Shown: positions 25,824 through 35,524 of the stretch, in pieces
Layout: every line of letters begins with the position of its first letter
How positions within the stretch are numbered: the stretch's first letter is position 1
NCBI RefSeq assembly: GCF_030813495.1
Contig: NZ_JAUSUI010000002.1
Span: 186,001 to 250,000, forward strand
DNA length: 64,000 bases
Source of the DNA: Ancylobacter polymorphus
Lineage (GTDB): Bacteria > Pseudomonadota > Alphaproteobacteria > Rhizobiales > Xanthobacteraceae
Direction: 5' to 3'
Notes under the pieces: generated by a model
What the model was told of the DNA's origin: nothing
Databases searched by the model: none
Seen by the model: only the letters and a program-made list of their open reading frames with translations
Translations under genes and position numbers: made by a program

Positions 25824-26855
25824 CTAGCGCACGAAGCCGACGATGTCGCGCACGCTCGCCATGGTGGCATCTGCCAGCGCGCGGGCGCGGGCGGCGCCGT
25901 CGCGCAGGATGGCGTCGATATGGTCCGGCTCGGCGACGAGGCGCTGCATCTCCGCCCCGATCGGCCCGAGCTTGGCCACGGCGAGGTCGACCAGCGCCGC
26001 CTTGAAGGTGGAGAACTGCCCGCCGCCGAACTGGGCGAGCACTTCTTCCTTCGCGACATTGGCGAGGGCGGCATAGATGCCGACCAGATTCTCCGCCTCC
26101 GGCCGGCCTTTCAGCCCTTCCGCCTCGGAGGGCAGCGGCTCGGGATCGGTCTTGGCCTTGCGGATCTTCGAGGCGATGAGGTCGGCATCGTCGGTCAGGT
26201 TGATGCGCGAGAGGTCGGACGGGTCCGACTTCGACATCTTCTTGGCGCCGTCGCGCAGGCTCATCACCCGCGCCGCCGGCCCGCCGATCAGCGGCTCGGG
26301 CAGCGGGAAGAACGCCTCGCCCAGCCCGTTGGCGGCGATGGAGGGGCCGAAATCATTGTTGAACTTCTGCGCGATGTCGCGGGTCAGCTCCAGATGCTGC
26401 TTCTGGTCCTCGCCGACAGGCACATGGGTGGCGCGGTAGAGCAGGATGTCGGCGGCCATCAGGTTCGGGTAGGCGTAAAGGCCCACCGAGGCGTTCTCGC
26501 GGTCCTTGCCGGCCTTTTCCTTGAACTGGGTCATGCGGTTGAGCCAGCCGAGGCGCGCCACGCAGTTGAACACCCAGGCAAGCTCGGCATGGCCGGAGAC
26601 CTGGCTCTGGTTGAACACGATGTGCTTGGTCGGGTCGATGCCGGCGGCGATGAAGGCGGCGGTGACCTCGCGGATCTGCCGCTTCAGGTCGGCCGGGTCC
26701 TGCCACACCGTGATGGCGTGCATGTCGACCACGCAATAAAGGCAGTCATGACTGTCCTGCAGCGCGACGAAGCGCTGGATGGCGCCGAGATAGTTGCCGA
26801 GATGCAGGTTTCCGGTCGGCTGGACGCCGGAAAACACGAGCGGCTTGAATTCCAT
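25824..26855 (-). CDS. trpS: tryptophanyl-tRNA synthetase
   Basis: 343 residues, class I enzyme. The HIGH-type motif is GNLHLGNY at 15-22 and KMSKS is at 206-210. The start at 26853-26855 matches the family N-terminus. It is followed closely by uspA and preceded by murJ, the usual alphaproteobacterial murJ-trpS order. Confidence 0.96.
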   Translation of the reverse strand: MEFKPLVFSGVQPTGNLHLGNYLGAIQRFVALQDSHDCLYCVVDMHAITVWQDPADLKRQIREVTAAFIAAGIDPTKHIVFNQSQVSGHAELAWVFNCVARLGWLNRMTQFKEKAGKDRENASVGLYAYPNLMAADILLYRATHVPVGEDQKQHLELTRDIAQKFNNDFGPSIAANGLGEAFFPLPEPLIGGPAARVMSLRDGAKKMSKSDPSDLSRINLTDDADLIASKIRKAKTDPEPLPSEAEGLKGRPEAENLVGIYAALANVAKEEVLAQFGGGQFSTFKAALVDLAVAKLGPIGAEMQRLVAEPDHIDAILRDGAARARALADATMASVRDIVGFVR

Positions 26856-26976
26856 GTCGGAACGTCCTGTGGTCTGCGCCCTGCCGTGCCGCGGGAATGC
26901 CCCCGGCGCGGGGGCGCTATGGCACGCATGACCTTCAGGGGCAAGCACCTTCAACGCCCGCGCGTCTGTTGAACGG

Positions 26977-28527
26977 CTAGCGGCGCAGGGCCGCCCGCAG
27001 CGCGGTCAGGGTGACACCGCCGAGCGTCAGCGCCAGCCCGGCATAGACCGCGCCGCCGAGCGCCACCAGCCCGATCAGCGCGCCGGCGGCGGCGAGCCCG
27101 CCCTGGGCCAGCAGGCTCTCGCAGCCAAGGCGCGCCAGCAGCACCGTTCCCGCCATGGCGAGCGCCGCCAGGCTGAGCCGGAGCAGCTGCCGGCGGAGGG
27201 GTTTCCCCAGCACCACCAGCCGCCGGCGGGCGAGGCCGAGGGCGAGACCGCCAAGCGCGACGAGGCTGGACACCAGCACCCCCAGCGCCGGCCCCGCCAC
27301 GCCGAGCGCCCCCACGGTGAGAAAGCCCGCCAACGCGCCGAGCGGCAGCGCGGCCAGGCTGGCGCGGGTGACGAGCCGCGGCAGGCCGGACGCGAAGGCA
27401 ATCGCGATCAGCACCTTCTCCAGCGCCTGCGCCGGCAGGGTCAGCGCCAGCAGGGCGAGGGCGGTGGCGGTGAGTTCGCTCGCCTGAGGATCGAAGGCGC
27501 CGCGCTGGAACAGCACCACCACGATGGGATGGGCCAGAACGGCGAGGCCGAGCGCGGCCGGCAGCGAGAGCGCCAGCGCGGCGATGAGGCCGCCGGCCCC
27601 GAGCGCGGTCGGGCTGGAACCGGGTTCCTCCGCCGTGCCGCGCCCGCCCGCCAGCGCCGGCAGCAGCACCGCTCCGGCGCTGGCGCCGACGAGGCCGAGC
27701 GGCAATTCGACCAGCCTCGTGGCGTAGAACAGGGCCGCGACGCCGCCGCCAAGGCCGGAGGCCGCCGCCGCCGCGATGAGAAAGCGCAGCTGCGGCAGGG
27801 CGGCGGCCAGCAGCGGCGTCGCCGAACCGGCGAGCAGCGGCAGGGCCGCCTTGAGGTCGGCCGGCGCGAGAGTGAGCCGGACAAAGCCGCGCGGCAGGGC
27901 GGCGGCGTTCAGCACGAGCTGCGTCAGCGCCCCCGCCACGACGCCGGCCGCCAGCCAGATGAGCGCGGCGGACGCGCTGATCGTGTGGGCGCCGGAGAGC
28001 CAGAGCAGCAGGAGCAGGCCGATCACCGCGACATTGGCCGCCGCCGGCGCCATGGCGGGCCGGGCGAAGCGGCCGGCCGCGTTGGCGAAGGCGGCGAACA
28101 CCCCGGCGAGCAAGGCGAGCGGCAGGCAGATCACGGTGAGCCGCCCGGCCAGCACCGCGCCCGCCGCGCGCGGGCCGTCGCCGTCAAAGCCCGGCGCCAG
28201 GACGCTCACCACGGCCGGCATGAACAGGAACAGAAGCCCCGCGACCAGCAGTCCGGCGAGGGCGAACACCATCACCACCGCCCCGGCCAGCGTCCGGCGC
28301 GCCGGTGCGTCCTCCGCCCGCGCCAGAGCCGGCAGCAGCGCGGCGTTGAGCGCCCCCTCGCCGAGCAGCCGGCGGGCGATCTGCGGCACGGCGAGGCCGG
28401 CGACGGAAGCTTCCGCCACCAGCCCGGTGCCGAACAGCGCCGCCACCCCGGCGTCACGGGCGAAGCCGAGCACGCGCGAGGTCAGGGTGAGCAAAGCGAC
28501 GGTGGAGGCGTGGCGGAGCAGGGCCAT
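26977..28527 (-). CDS. murJ: lipid II flippase MurJ
   Basis: 516 residues with about 14 hydrophobic segments. MurJ moves lipid II across the inner membrane for peptidoglycan synthesis. The N-terminal [26 protein letters not shown] stretch is typical, with the conserved Arg in helix 1. It begins a long minus-strand series of housekeeping genes. Confidence 0.94.
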   Translation of the reverse strand: MALLRHASTVALLTLTSRVLGFARDAGVAALFGTGLVAEASVAGLAVPQIARRLLGEGALNAALLPALARAEDAPARRTLAGAVVMVFALAGLLVAGLLFLFMPAVVSVLAPGFDGDGPRAAGAVLAGRLTVICLPLALLAGVFAAFANAAGRFARPAMAPAAANVAVIGLLLLLWLSGAHTISASAALIWLAAGVVAGALTQLVLNAAALPRGFVRLTLAPADLKAALPLLAGSATPLLAAALPQLRFLIAAAAASGLGGGVAALFYATRLVELPLGLVGASAGAVLLPALAGGRGTAEEPGSSPTALGAGGLIAALALSLPAALGLAVLAHPIVVVLFQRGAFDPQASELTATALALLALTLPAQALEKVLIAIAFASGLPRLVTRASLAALPLGALAGFLTVGALGVAGPALGVLVSSLVALGGLALGLARRRLVVLGKPLRRQLLRLSLAALAMAGTVLLARLGCESLLAQGGLAAAGALIGLVALGGAVYAGLALTLGGVTLTALRAALRR

Positions 28528-28677
28528 CGGCTAGCCATAGTCGGCCCGCGCCCGGAGGGGAAGCGGGCCGGGATGTCGAGCGTCCCCACCCGGCGCCATC
28601 ATTGCGGTGGGCGCGCCCGTCTGCTACCGCGTGACCCGCCCTCGTTCCCGGCAAAACCTTGCGGAGAAACGCCGTCC

Positions 28678-29676
28678 ATGACCGTCCCCCAGCTCGATGT
28701 GATCGGCTTCGGCAACGCCATCGTCGACGTGATTTCCCGCACCGAGGACGGCTTCCTCGACCGTCACGGCATGCGCAAGGGCGGCATGACGCTGATCGAC
28801 GAAGAGCGCGCCGAGGCGGTCTATGGCGCCATGGGGCCGGGGGTGGAGATTTCGGGCGGCTCGGCCGCCAATTCCATGGTCGGCATCGCCGCGCTCGGCG
28901 GCCGGGCCGGCTTCATCGGCAAGGTGCGCAATGACGAGCTGGGCGGCATCTTCGCCCATGACATCCGCGCCGCCGGCGTCGCCTATGCCACGCCCGCCGC
29001 GACGACCGGTCCGGCCACCGCGCGCTGCCTCATTCTGGTGACCCCGGATGGCGAGCGCACCATGAACACCTATCTCGGCGCGGCGCAGGACCTCTCCCCC
29101 GCCGATGTCGACGCCGCCATGGTCGCGGGGGCGAAGGTCACCTATCTCGAAGGCTATCTCTGGGACCCGCCGCCGGCCAAGGAGGCCTTCCTCAAGTCCG
29201 CCGCCATCGCCCATGAGGCGGGGCGCACCGTGTCGCTCACCTTGTCCGACGCTTTCTGTGTCGGGCGCTACCGGGCGGAATTCCTGAATCTCCTGCGCGC
29301 CGGCACGGTCGATCTCGTCTTCGCCAATGAGGCGGAGCTGATGTCGCTCTACGAGACCGATTTCGACGCCGCCCTCGCCCAGCTGCGGCAGGAGGCGCGC
29401 CACGCCGTCGTCACCCGCAGCGAAAAGGGCGCGCTGGCGGTCATGGGCGGTGAGATGGTGTCGGTGCCGGCGTTTCCGGTGGCGAAGGTGGTGGACACGA
29501 CCGGTGCGGGCGACCTGTTCGCCGCCGGCTATCTCCACGGCTTCGCCAAGGGCATGGCGGCGGGCGAGTGCCTCGCGCTCGGCGCGCTCTGCGCGAGCGA
29601 GATCATCAGCCATATCGGCGCCCGGCCGGAGCGTTCGCTGAAGGACTATGCCGGCGAGAACGGCCTGAGCGTGTAG
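28678..29676 (+). CDS. PfkB-family sugar/nucleoside kinase, adenosine-kinase-like
   Basis: 332 residues. The start at 28678 has GCGGAGA upstream; the open frame continues far 5' only as a shadow of murJ. PfkB signature 1 is near 60-82 (GGSAANSMVGIAALGG) and signature 2 is DTTGAGDLF at 273-281, with Asp279 as base. The alphaproteobacterial members of this type are usually called adenosine kinase or ribokinase-like. Which nucleoside or sugar is used is not shown. Confidence 0.88.
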   Translation: MTVPQLDVIGFGNAIVDVISRTEDGFLDRHGMRKGGMTLIDEERAEAVYGAMGPGVEISGGSAANSMVGIAALGGRAGFIGKVRNDELGGIFAHDIRAAGVAYATPAATTGPATARCLILVTPDGERTMNTYLGAAQDLSPADVDAAMVAGAKVTYLEGYLWDPPPAKEAFLKSAAIAHEAGRTVSLTLSDAFCVGRYRAEFLNLLRAGTVDLVFANEAELMSLYETDFDAALAQLRQEARHAVVTRSEKGALAVMGGEMVSVPAFPVAKVVDTTGAGDLFAAGYLHGFAKGMAAGECLALGALCASEIISHIGARPERSLKDYAGENGLSV

Positions 29677-29881
29677 AGCGTTTTCGAGCGAAGTGGATAC
29701 CGGTTCGCGTGAAGAAAACGCGACAAAACAAAGAATTGGATCATTTCACTGTTTCCGTGAAACGGTGAAATGATCTAGCCGGCAAAAAAGAACAGGCCGG
29801 TGAGGGGCCGGCCTGCTGGAAGTTGGGAAGTGTCCTGCCCCTGAGGGCAGGAGTCCGCTGGAACCCCGCCGGAAGGCGGGG
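29677..29881. repeat. palindromic repeat cluster between pfkB and DUF2076
   Basis: Starting right after the stop, a segment beginning GAGCGTTTTCGAGCGAAG and containing ACCGGTTCGCGTGAAGAAAA resembles a dispersed element known from Hyphomicrobiales genomes. It ends in a 17-bp hairpin (GATCATTTCACTGTTTC at 29739-29755, loop CGT, complement to 29775). Three more hairpins follow: 29793-29815, 29833-29852 (TCCTGCCC/GGGCAGGA) and 29864-29881 (CCCCGCC/GGCGGGG). Its AT content is higher than its surroundings. Confidence 0.65.
29785..29815 (-). terminator. intrinsic terminator for the DUF2076 gene
   Basis: On the minus strand CAGGCCGG, a 7-base loop, then CCGGCCTG is followed by TTCTTTTTT. This is a classical Rho-independent terminator downstream of the gene ending at 29935. 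Confidence 0.75.
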
Positions 29882-29934
29882 GAATCTGTCAGTTGCGAAG
29901 ACGGGCGGCGGATGAAATGCGCCGCCCGGCGCGC

Positions 29935-30654
29935 TCAGAATTCGTCGCCGCCGCCGCCGAACCAGTCGCCGCCGCCGAAGAAGCCGCCATCATCCACGGC
30001 CCCGGCATCCTCGGCGCCGGTGTCCACCGGCTCGTCGGCCGCCGCCGGCTCCTCCGCAGGAGCCTCGGCGGCCTTGGCTTCGCCGCCGCCGAACATGCCG
30101 GCAATGGCGCTGCCGAGCAGCACGCCGCCGGCGACGCCCATCGCCGTCTGCGCTGCGCCGGCAAGGAAGCCACCGCCGCCGAAGCCCGGCCGGCCGAAGC
30201 CGCCCGGCTGCGCGCCCGGGCCGCCGGCAGCGCCTGGCGCGCCCATGGGCTGGCCCGCCGCCGCGCCGGACTGCCAGGCCGGGGAAGCGCTGGCCGGAAT
30301 GGCGCTGCCGCCCTCATAGCCGGCCGCGCTGCGCGGCATGGAGGGGACGCCGCTGCGCCGCGCCGGGGGCTGGCTGGAGCCGAACAGCCCGCCGAAGAGG
30401 CCGCCGCCGCTGGCGGGCTGCGCCGCCGTCTCCTGCGCCTGCCGCTCCAGTTCCTCGATCCGCGCCTGCGCCTGCTGCAGGGCGTAGTCCTGCATCACGA
30501 TGGTCTGCGCCATCAGATAGGGCGCGGCCGGCTGCTGGGCGATGCGCTGGGCGATGAAGCCCTCGGCCTGCGGGTCGCGCGGGCCGGACTGGCGCTCGGC
30601 CTCGGCAAGCTTGGCGAAGAGGCCGTCAATGGCCTGGCGATCCTGGTCGTTCAT
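29935..30654 (-). CDS. DUF2076 family protein
   Basis: 239 residues. The N-terminal 70 residues (MNDQDRQAIDGLFAKL... to a helical QARIEELERQAQ) form the DUF2076 helical region. The middle is Gly/Pro/Ala-rich and low in complexity. Near the C-terminus is a glycine-rich hydrophobic stretch (TAMGVAGGVLLGSAIAGMF) and an acidic Gly/Phe/Trp end. Such proteins are periplasmic or membrane-linked with unknown function. It lies 28 bases after the Bax-inhibitor gene. Confidence 0.85.
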   Translation of the reverse strand: MNDQDRQAIDGLFAKLAEAERQSGPRDPQAEGFIAQRIAQQPAAPYLMAQTIVMQDYALQQAQARIEELERQAQETAAQPASGGGLFGGLFGSSQPPARRSGVPSMPRSAAGYEGGSAIPASASPAWQSGAAAGQPMGAPGAAGGPGAQPGGFGRPGFGGGGFLAGAAQTAMGVAGGVLLGSAIAGMFGGGEAKAAEAPAEEPAAADEPVDTGAEDAGAVDDGGFFGGGDWFGGGGDEF

Positions 30655-30682
30655 GGGTGCGTTCCCTTGGCGAAATGCCGCC

Positions 30683-31402
30683 TCACTCCCGCTCGCCGGT
30701 GAAATTCAGCAGAAGCTGGAAGATGTTGACGAAGTTGAGATAGAGCGAGAAGGCGCCGAACACGGCGAGCTTCTGCTGCGATTCCGCGTCGAAATTGTCG
30801 GCGTACTGTTCCTTGATCGACTGGGTGTCCCAGGCGGTCAGGCCGACGAAGACGAGGATGCCGACCACGGAGACGATGAACTGCAGCATCGTCGAGCCGA
30901 GGAAGATGTTGACGAGGCTTGCGATCACCACGCCGATCAGGCCCATGATCAGGAACGAGCCGAACTGCGAGAGGTCGCGCTTGGTGGTGTAGCCATAGAG
31001 GCTGGTGGCGCCGAACATCGTCGCGGCGATGAAGAAGGTACGCGCGATCGAGGTGCCGGTGAACACCAGGAAGATCGAGGCCATGGACAGGCCCATCACC
31101 GCGCAGAACGCCCAGAACATGGTCTGCGCCGCGCTGCCCGACATGGACTGCATGCGGAACGAGAAGAACAGCACGAAGGCGAGCGGGGCCAGCATCACCA
31201 CCCATTTCAGCGGGGTGGAGAAGATCGGCACATAGAGCGCCGGCGTGGTGCCGACGATGAAGGCCACGGCGCCGGTGAGCACGAGGCCGAGGGCCATGTA
31301 ATTGTAGACCCGCAGCATGTGGCGGCGCAGGCCCTCGTCATAGACGGCCTGGTCGACGCTCGCGGTGCGGGACCACTGGAAGCCGGAATTCGGCGTGTTC
31401 AT
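30683..31402 (-). CDS. Bax inhibitor-1/YccA family membrane protein
   Basis: 239 residues with seven hydrophobic segments and a final acidic-basic tail. The family includes YbhL/YccA; some members are calcium-leak channels or modulators of FtsH. The conserved TAWDTQSIKEQYADN loop near the C-terminus contains the paired Asp residues typical of the group. Only 29 bases separate it from the anti-sigma gene, leaving no room for the ybhL leader motif known in other Rhizobiales. Confidence 0.92.
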   Translation of the reverse strand: MNTPNSGFQWSRTASVDQAVYDEGLRRHMLRVYNYMALGLVLTGAVAFIVGTTPALYVPIFSTPLKWVVMLAPLAFVLFFSFRMQSMSGSAAQTMFWAFCAVMGLSMASIFLVFTGTSIARTFFIAATMFGATSLYGYTTKRDLSQFGSFLIMGLIGVVIASLVNIFLGSTMLQFIVSVVGILVFVGLTAWDTQSIKEQYADNFDAESQQKLAVFGAFSLYLNFVNIFQLLLNFTGERE

Positions 31403-31431
31403 GTCAGTCTCCTGATGCGGATCATCTGGGT

Positions 31432-32232
31432 TCAGTAGAGCGTCCGGGCAAGGCGCGCGGCCGCCCGGTCGAGATCACGAGTGTCGGCGGAGGGGCCCGC
31501 CTGCGCGACCAGCGCATAGGCGACCTCGCCCACCTGCCAATAGGCGGCGTTCAGGCCGTCGCGCGGCACGGTGGTCGCCGGCACCACGTCGAAGCCGCCC
31601 GGCCGCACGGCGAACAGCGAGGCGGTGCCGATCTCCCCGGCCTCGACAGTCATTTCCACGCTGGGGCCGAAGGTGGAGGGGAACACCTGCACATCCGCCA
31701 CTTTCCACCCCTCCGGCAAAGCCGGCATGACGATGGCGGTGGCGGCGCGGATCTCCAGCGGGTCGTAATGGCTGGCGCCGGGCTGCGAGGGCATGTCGGC
31801 GCGCACCATCGCGGTGCGGTGGGCGCGCAGCGCGTCCTCCAGATAGGCCGGCGGCAGGCCGGAGGCGACGACGCGGCTGACGCCGAGATGGCCGAACTGG
31901 GCGTTCGCCATCCAGCCGGCGCCGACCAGCAGCGCCACCATGGCGGCGATGCGCAGCCGCCGGGTCCAGCGGGCGCGGGCGAGCGCGCCCTGCAGCCGCC
32001 GCGCCGCTTCCGCCGTCGCCAGCCGCGCCGTGGCGGCGGAGGCGGCGCGCGGCGTCTCGGCCAGCGCGAGGCGCAGCTCGTCGCGGATGCGCAGGTCGCC
32101 CATCACCCGCGAGGCGGCGGCGGGGTTGGCGCTGAGATAGGCCTCGACATCGATACGCCGCGCCACGCTGAGCTGGTCGTCGACATAGGCCTGCAGATCG
32201 TCGCCGGAGACGGGATCAACGGGTTGGCTCAT
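31432..32232 (-). CDS. anti-sigma factor, single-pass membrane protein
   Basis: 266 residues. The N-terminal cytoplasmic region (about 1-90) has the ASD-like pattern DDLQAYVDDQL and ends before one transmembrane segment at about 94-110. The rest is periplasmic. It lacks the HxxxCxxC zinc motif of ZAS anti-sigmas. GGAGG precedes its ATG and the gene overlaps the ECF sigma gene by 17 bases, so it is the expected regulator of that sigma factor. Confidence 0.85.
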   Translation of the reverse strand: MSQPVDPVSGDDLQAYVDDQLSVARRIDVEAYLSANPAAASRVMGDLRIRDELRLALAETPRAASAATARLATAEAARRLQGALARARWTRRLRIAAMVALLVGAGWMANAQFGHLGVSRVVASGLPPAYLEDALRAHRTAMVRADMPSQPGASHYDPLEIRAATAIVMPALPEGWKVADVQVFPSTFGPSVEMTVEAGEIGTASLFAVRPGGFDVVPATTVPRDGLNAAYWQVGEVAYALVAQAGPSADTRDLDRAAARLARTLY

Positions 32233-32806
32233 CCGTACCTCCTACGATGCGCAGGCGCGCCGGGCCTTCCCCCGCGCCGCCCTCTTCCATCGCCCGCAGC
32301 GTCGCGCGGGCACGCGACAGGCGGGACATCAGCGTGCCCTGCGGAATGCCGAGCGTGGCGGCGGCTTCGGCATAGCCGAGCCCCTCAATGGCGACGAGAT
32401 GCAGCGCCGCGCGCTGTTCCTCCGGCAGGGCCATGAAGGCGTCGCGCACCTGGGCGAGGCGCAGCCGGTGCTCCTGCGCCGGCGCGGCGCTGGTCTCCGC
32501 GAGGTCGAGGCTTTCGGCCTCGCGGCGCGCCTCGGCGACGCGCGAGCGGCGGCGGTCGATGAACACATTGTGCAGCACCGAGAGCAGCCAGCCGCGCAGC
32601 GCCGCCCCGCGCGGCGCCGCGCCGCGCTCCGCCTTGCCGGGCGTGGCGCGCTCGGCATCGAAGCTGCCGCGGCGCTCATAGGCGCGCACCAGCGCGTCAT
32701 GCACCAGGTCCTCGGCCTCGACATCGTCGCGCGTCAGCGAACGCGCATAGCGCCGCATGACGCCGAGCTGGGCCGGCACGTCGAAGGAGGTCTCGTCGCG
32801 CTTCAT
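32216..32806 (-). CDS. ECF-type RNA polymerase sigma factor
   Basis: 196 residues from the ATG at 32804-32806; an in-frame codon at 32887 would add 27 unlikely residues. Region 2 spans about 15-80 (LTRDDVEAEDLVHDALVRAYER, then LRGWLLSVLHNVFID) and region 4 about 125-180 (LPEEQRAALHLVAIEGLGYAEAA). It is followed by its anti-sigma gene. Promoter-like elements lie directly ahead of the ATG, so it may control itself. Confidence 0.9.
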   Translation of the reverse strand: MKRDETSFDVPAQLGVMRRYARSLTRDDVEAEDLVHDALVRAYERRGSFDAERATPGKAERGAAPRGAALRGWLLSVLHNVFIDRRRSRVAEARREAESLDLAETSAAPAQEHRLRLAQVRDAFMALPEEQRAALHLVAIEGLGYAEAAATLGIPQGTLMSRLSRARATLRAMEEGGAGEGPARLRIVGGTDEPTR

Positions 32807-32810
32807 GTCC

Positions 32811-32841
32811 CGTATACGGAGCCGTTGCTGGCTTTCATCCC
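32811..32841 (-). promoter_or_regulatory. possible ECF promoter in front of the sigma gene
   Basis: On the minus strand GGGATGAAAG (32841-32832) is followed 13 bases later by CGTATACG (32818-32811), and the ATG is only 4 bases further. This -35/-10-like pair could be the sigma factor's own promoter, giving a leaderless transcript. No Shine-Dalgarno sequence is seen. Confidence 0.3.
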
Positions 32842-33055
32842 GCCATGTGCGGAAATTTTTGCGTCCGCTTCCGGCATAGTCCGTCATCGGGCCGGGGGCC
32901 GTTCACATCCACGCAAGCGGGGCGGGCGCGGGTGGCGCCGCACCCATGCACAGGAAGGGGAGGCCCCCTTCCGTCCACGCGCTTGCGGCGAGGGGCGGGG
33001 CGGGCCTAACTGGCCGCCGCGCCGAGGGCCGGCGCCGCGTCGGCAAGGGATGGTG

Positions 33056-34279
33056 ATGGTGCAGAAGGCGACAGGCGACGGCTCCGGCATCCTGCCCGAC
33101 CTCGCCGCCCAGGCGGACGAACTGAGCCACTGGCGGCGCACCCTGCATGCGATGCCGGAAACCGCCTTCGAGGAACACCGCACTTCGGCCTTCGTGGCGG
33201 AGAAGCTCGCGAGCTTCGGCCTGCCGGTGCAGCGCGGCCTCGCCGGCACCGGGCTGGTGGCGACGCTGAAGGGCCAGCTCGGCGACGGCCCCGCTATCGG
33301 CCTGCGCGCGGATATGGATGCGCTCGACATTCATGAGGCGACCAACCTGCCCTGGCGTTCCGACACGCCCGCCAAGATGCACGCCTGCGGCCATGACGGG
33401 CACATGACCATGCTGCTCGCCGCCGCGCGGCATCTCAGCCAGAAGCCGGACTTCGCCGGCACGGTGCATTTCATTTTCCAGCCGGCGGAAGAGAATGAGG
33501 GCGGCGGAAAGGTGATGGTCGAACAGGGGCTGTTCGACCGCTTCCCGATGCAGGCGGTGTATGGTCTGCACAACTGGCCCAACGCGCCGTTTGGCACGTT
33601 TCTCGGCCGGCCCGGCGCCATGTTCGCGGCCTTCGACATTTTCGAGGTGAAGGTGATCGGTCGCGGCGCCCATGCGGCGATGCCCCAGCGCGGCATCGAC
33701 CCGGTGCTCACCGCCGCCCATATCGTCACCCAGCTGCAAGCCATCGTCGCCCGTGCGGTCAACCCGCAGGAGGCGGCGGTCGTCAGCGTCACCCAGATCC
33801 ATGGCGGCGATACCTGGAACGTCATTCCCGACGAGGTGGTGCTGCGCGGCACGGTGCGCAGCTTCGCCCCGGCGGTGCGCGATCTCGTGGAGGCGCGGCT
33901 GCGCGCGATCGTCGACGGGGTGTGCGCCGCGCAGGGGGCGCGGGCGGACATCCGCTATGAGCGCCGCTATCCCCCGCTGGTGAACCACGATGCCGCGTTC
34001 GGCGATGCGCTGGCGGCGGCGCGGGCGACGGTGGGCGATCAGGTCGATCCCGCCTTCGAGCCGATCATGGCGGCGGAAGATTTCGCTTACATGCTCGAAG
34101 CCGTGCCGGGCGCCTATCTCTGCCTTGCCAGCGGGCCGGGCCCGAATCTGCACAACGCCGCCTATGATTTCAACGACGCGCTGCTGCCGGTGGGGGCCAG
34201 CTACTGGGTCCATCTGGTGCGGCAGCGGCTCGCGCCGGCGGCGCGCAACGGGCGCGCGGGCGAGAGCGTGGGTGAGTGA
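33056..34279 (+). CDS. M20 family amidohydrolase (hippurate hydrolase-like)
   Basis: 407 residues. AAGGG lies 6 bases before the ATG at 33056; an ATG at 33050 is also possible. The metal-binding motif HACGHDGH is at 109-116, FQPAEE at 141-146 and the dimerisation-side H in GRGAHAAMP near 200. Members hydrolyse N-acyl amino acids such as hippurate or indole-acetyl amino acids. The specific substrate is not evident. It is 18 bases before an MFS gene, so the two may form an uptake-and-hydrolysis unit. Confidence 0.9.
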   Translation: MVQKATGDGSGILPDLAAQADELSHWRRTLHAMPETAFEEHRTSAFVAEKLASFGLPVQRGLAGTGLVATLKGQLGDGPAIGLRADMDALDIHEATNLPWRSDTPAKMHACGHDGHMTMLLAAARHLSQKPDFAGTVHFIFQPAEENEGGGKVMVEQGLFDRFPMQAVYGLHNWPNAPFGTFLGRPGAMFAAFDIFEVKVIGRGAHAAMPQRGIDPVLTAAHIVTQLQAIVARAVNPQEAAVVSVTQIHGGDTWNVIPDEVVLRGTVRSFAPAVRDLVEARLRAIVDGVCAAQGARADIRYERRYPPLVNHDAAFGDALAAARATVGDQVDPAFEPIMAAEDFAYMLEAVPGAYLCLASGPGPNLHNAAYDFNDALLPVGASYWVHLVRQRLAPAARNGRAGESVGE

Positions 34280-34297
34280 GTTGAGAGTGCGCCTGTC

Positions 34298-35524
34298 GTG
34301 ACCGCCGCTTCCCCCTCCGCGCCGCCCGATGGTCGCACGCCCTTCATCATCGGGCTCGGCATGGCCCAGCTCTGTTCCTGGGGCAGCCTCTATTACAGTT
34401 TCCCGCAGATCGCGCAGGCGATGGGAGCCGATCTCGGCTGGTCCAAGGCCGAGCTTTACGGCGCGGCGACGCTCGGCCTCGCCTTTTCCGGCCTCGCCGC
34501 CTATCCCGCCGGGGCCGCCATCGACCGCGGCCATGGGCGGGCGGTGATGGCCGGCGCGTCGCTGCTGGCCGGGCTGCTGCTGGCGCTGTGGTCGCAGGTG
34601 TCGAGCCTCGTCCTGTTCTATGTCGCGGTGGCCGGCATCGGCGCGGTGCAGGCGGCGACGCTCTATGAGCCGGCCTTCGCCGTGGTGGCGCGGCGGGCGG
34701 GGCCGCTGCAGGCGCGCCCGGGCATCACCGCGCTCACTCTGTGGGGAGGCTTCGCCTCCACGGTCTTCATTCCGCTGATCCAGGTGCTGCTCGATGCTTT
34801 CGGCTGGCGCGGCACGCTGCTGGTTCTGGCGGCGATCAATATCGGGCTGTGCGCGACGGCGAATTTCCTCGCAGCCGGGGTTGGGCGCGACGCGCCGCCG
34901 GCGCGGCTGTATCCCGCGGGCGCCCCGCGCTCGGTCATCGGCGAGGTGCTGCGCCAGAAGGTGTTCTGGGCGCTGGCGGTGGCTTTCACCGCCTATGCCG
35001 CCATGTTCTCCGGCTTCACCTTCCACATGTACCCGCTCTTGGTGGAACGCGGCTTCGACACCGCCACCGTGGTCAGCGCCATCGCCTTCATCGGCCCGGC
35101 GCAGGTCGGCGGACGCATTCTCGTCACCCTGCTGGCGCCGCGCGCGCCGGTGCGGGTGGTCGGCTCCGTCATCGTCGCGGTGTTCCCGCTGGCCTTTCTG
35201 GCGCTGGAGCTGATGCCACCGGATTTCGTCTATGTCGCGCTGTTCGCCCTCGCCTATGGCTCGGTCAACGGCATCCTCACCATCGTGCGCGGGCTGGTGG
35301 TGCCGGAACTGCTGACCCGCCGCGCCTATGGCGCAGTGAACGGCGTGCTCTCCGTGCCCGCCACCTTCTCCCGCGCGCTGGCGCCGGCGGGCATGGCGAT
35401 GCTGTGGACCGCCACCGGTTCCTATGACGCGGTGCTGATGGGGGTGATCGCCCTTGCCGTGCTGCTGGCGCTCGGCTTCTGGAGCGCGGCGGCGCTGGCT
35501 CGCCCACTCGACGAGCGTGATTAG
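34298..35524 (+). CDS. MFS transporter
   Basis: 408 residues, GTG start, about 12 membrane segments. The loop after helix 2 reads GAAIDRGHGRAVM, a divergent version of the MFS motif. It follows the M20 amidohydrolase by 18 bases and its stop codon overlaps the stop of the convergent TauE gene. The substrate is likely related to the amidohydrolase substrate, which is inference from context. Confidence 0.85.
   Translation: MTAASPSAPPDGRTPFIIGLGMAQLCSWGSLYYSFPQIAQAMGADLGWSKAELYGAATLGLAFSGLAAYPAGAAIDRGHGRAVMAGASLLAGLLLALWSQVSSLVLFYVAVAGIGAVQAATLYEPAFAVVARRAGPLQARPGITALTLWGGFASTVFIPLIQVLLDAFGWRGTLLVLAAINIGLCATANFLAAGVGRDAPPARLYPAGAPRSVIGEVLRQKVFWALAVAFTAYAAMFSGFTFHMYPLLVERGFDTATVVSAIAFIGPAQVGGRILVTLLAPRAPVRVVGSVIVAVFPLAFLALELMPPDFVYVALFALAYGSVNGILTIVRGLVVPELLTRRAYGAVNGVLSVPATFSRALAPAGMAMLWTATGSYDAVLMGVIALAVLLALGFWSAAALARPLDERD

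Noticed and set aside
31403-31431. ybhL leader RNA ahead of the Bax-inhibitor gene
   Set aside because: The spacer is only 29 bases, too short for the motif.
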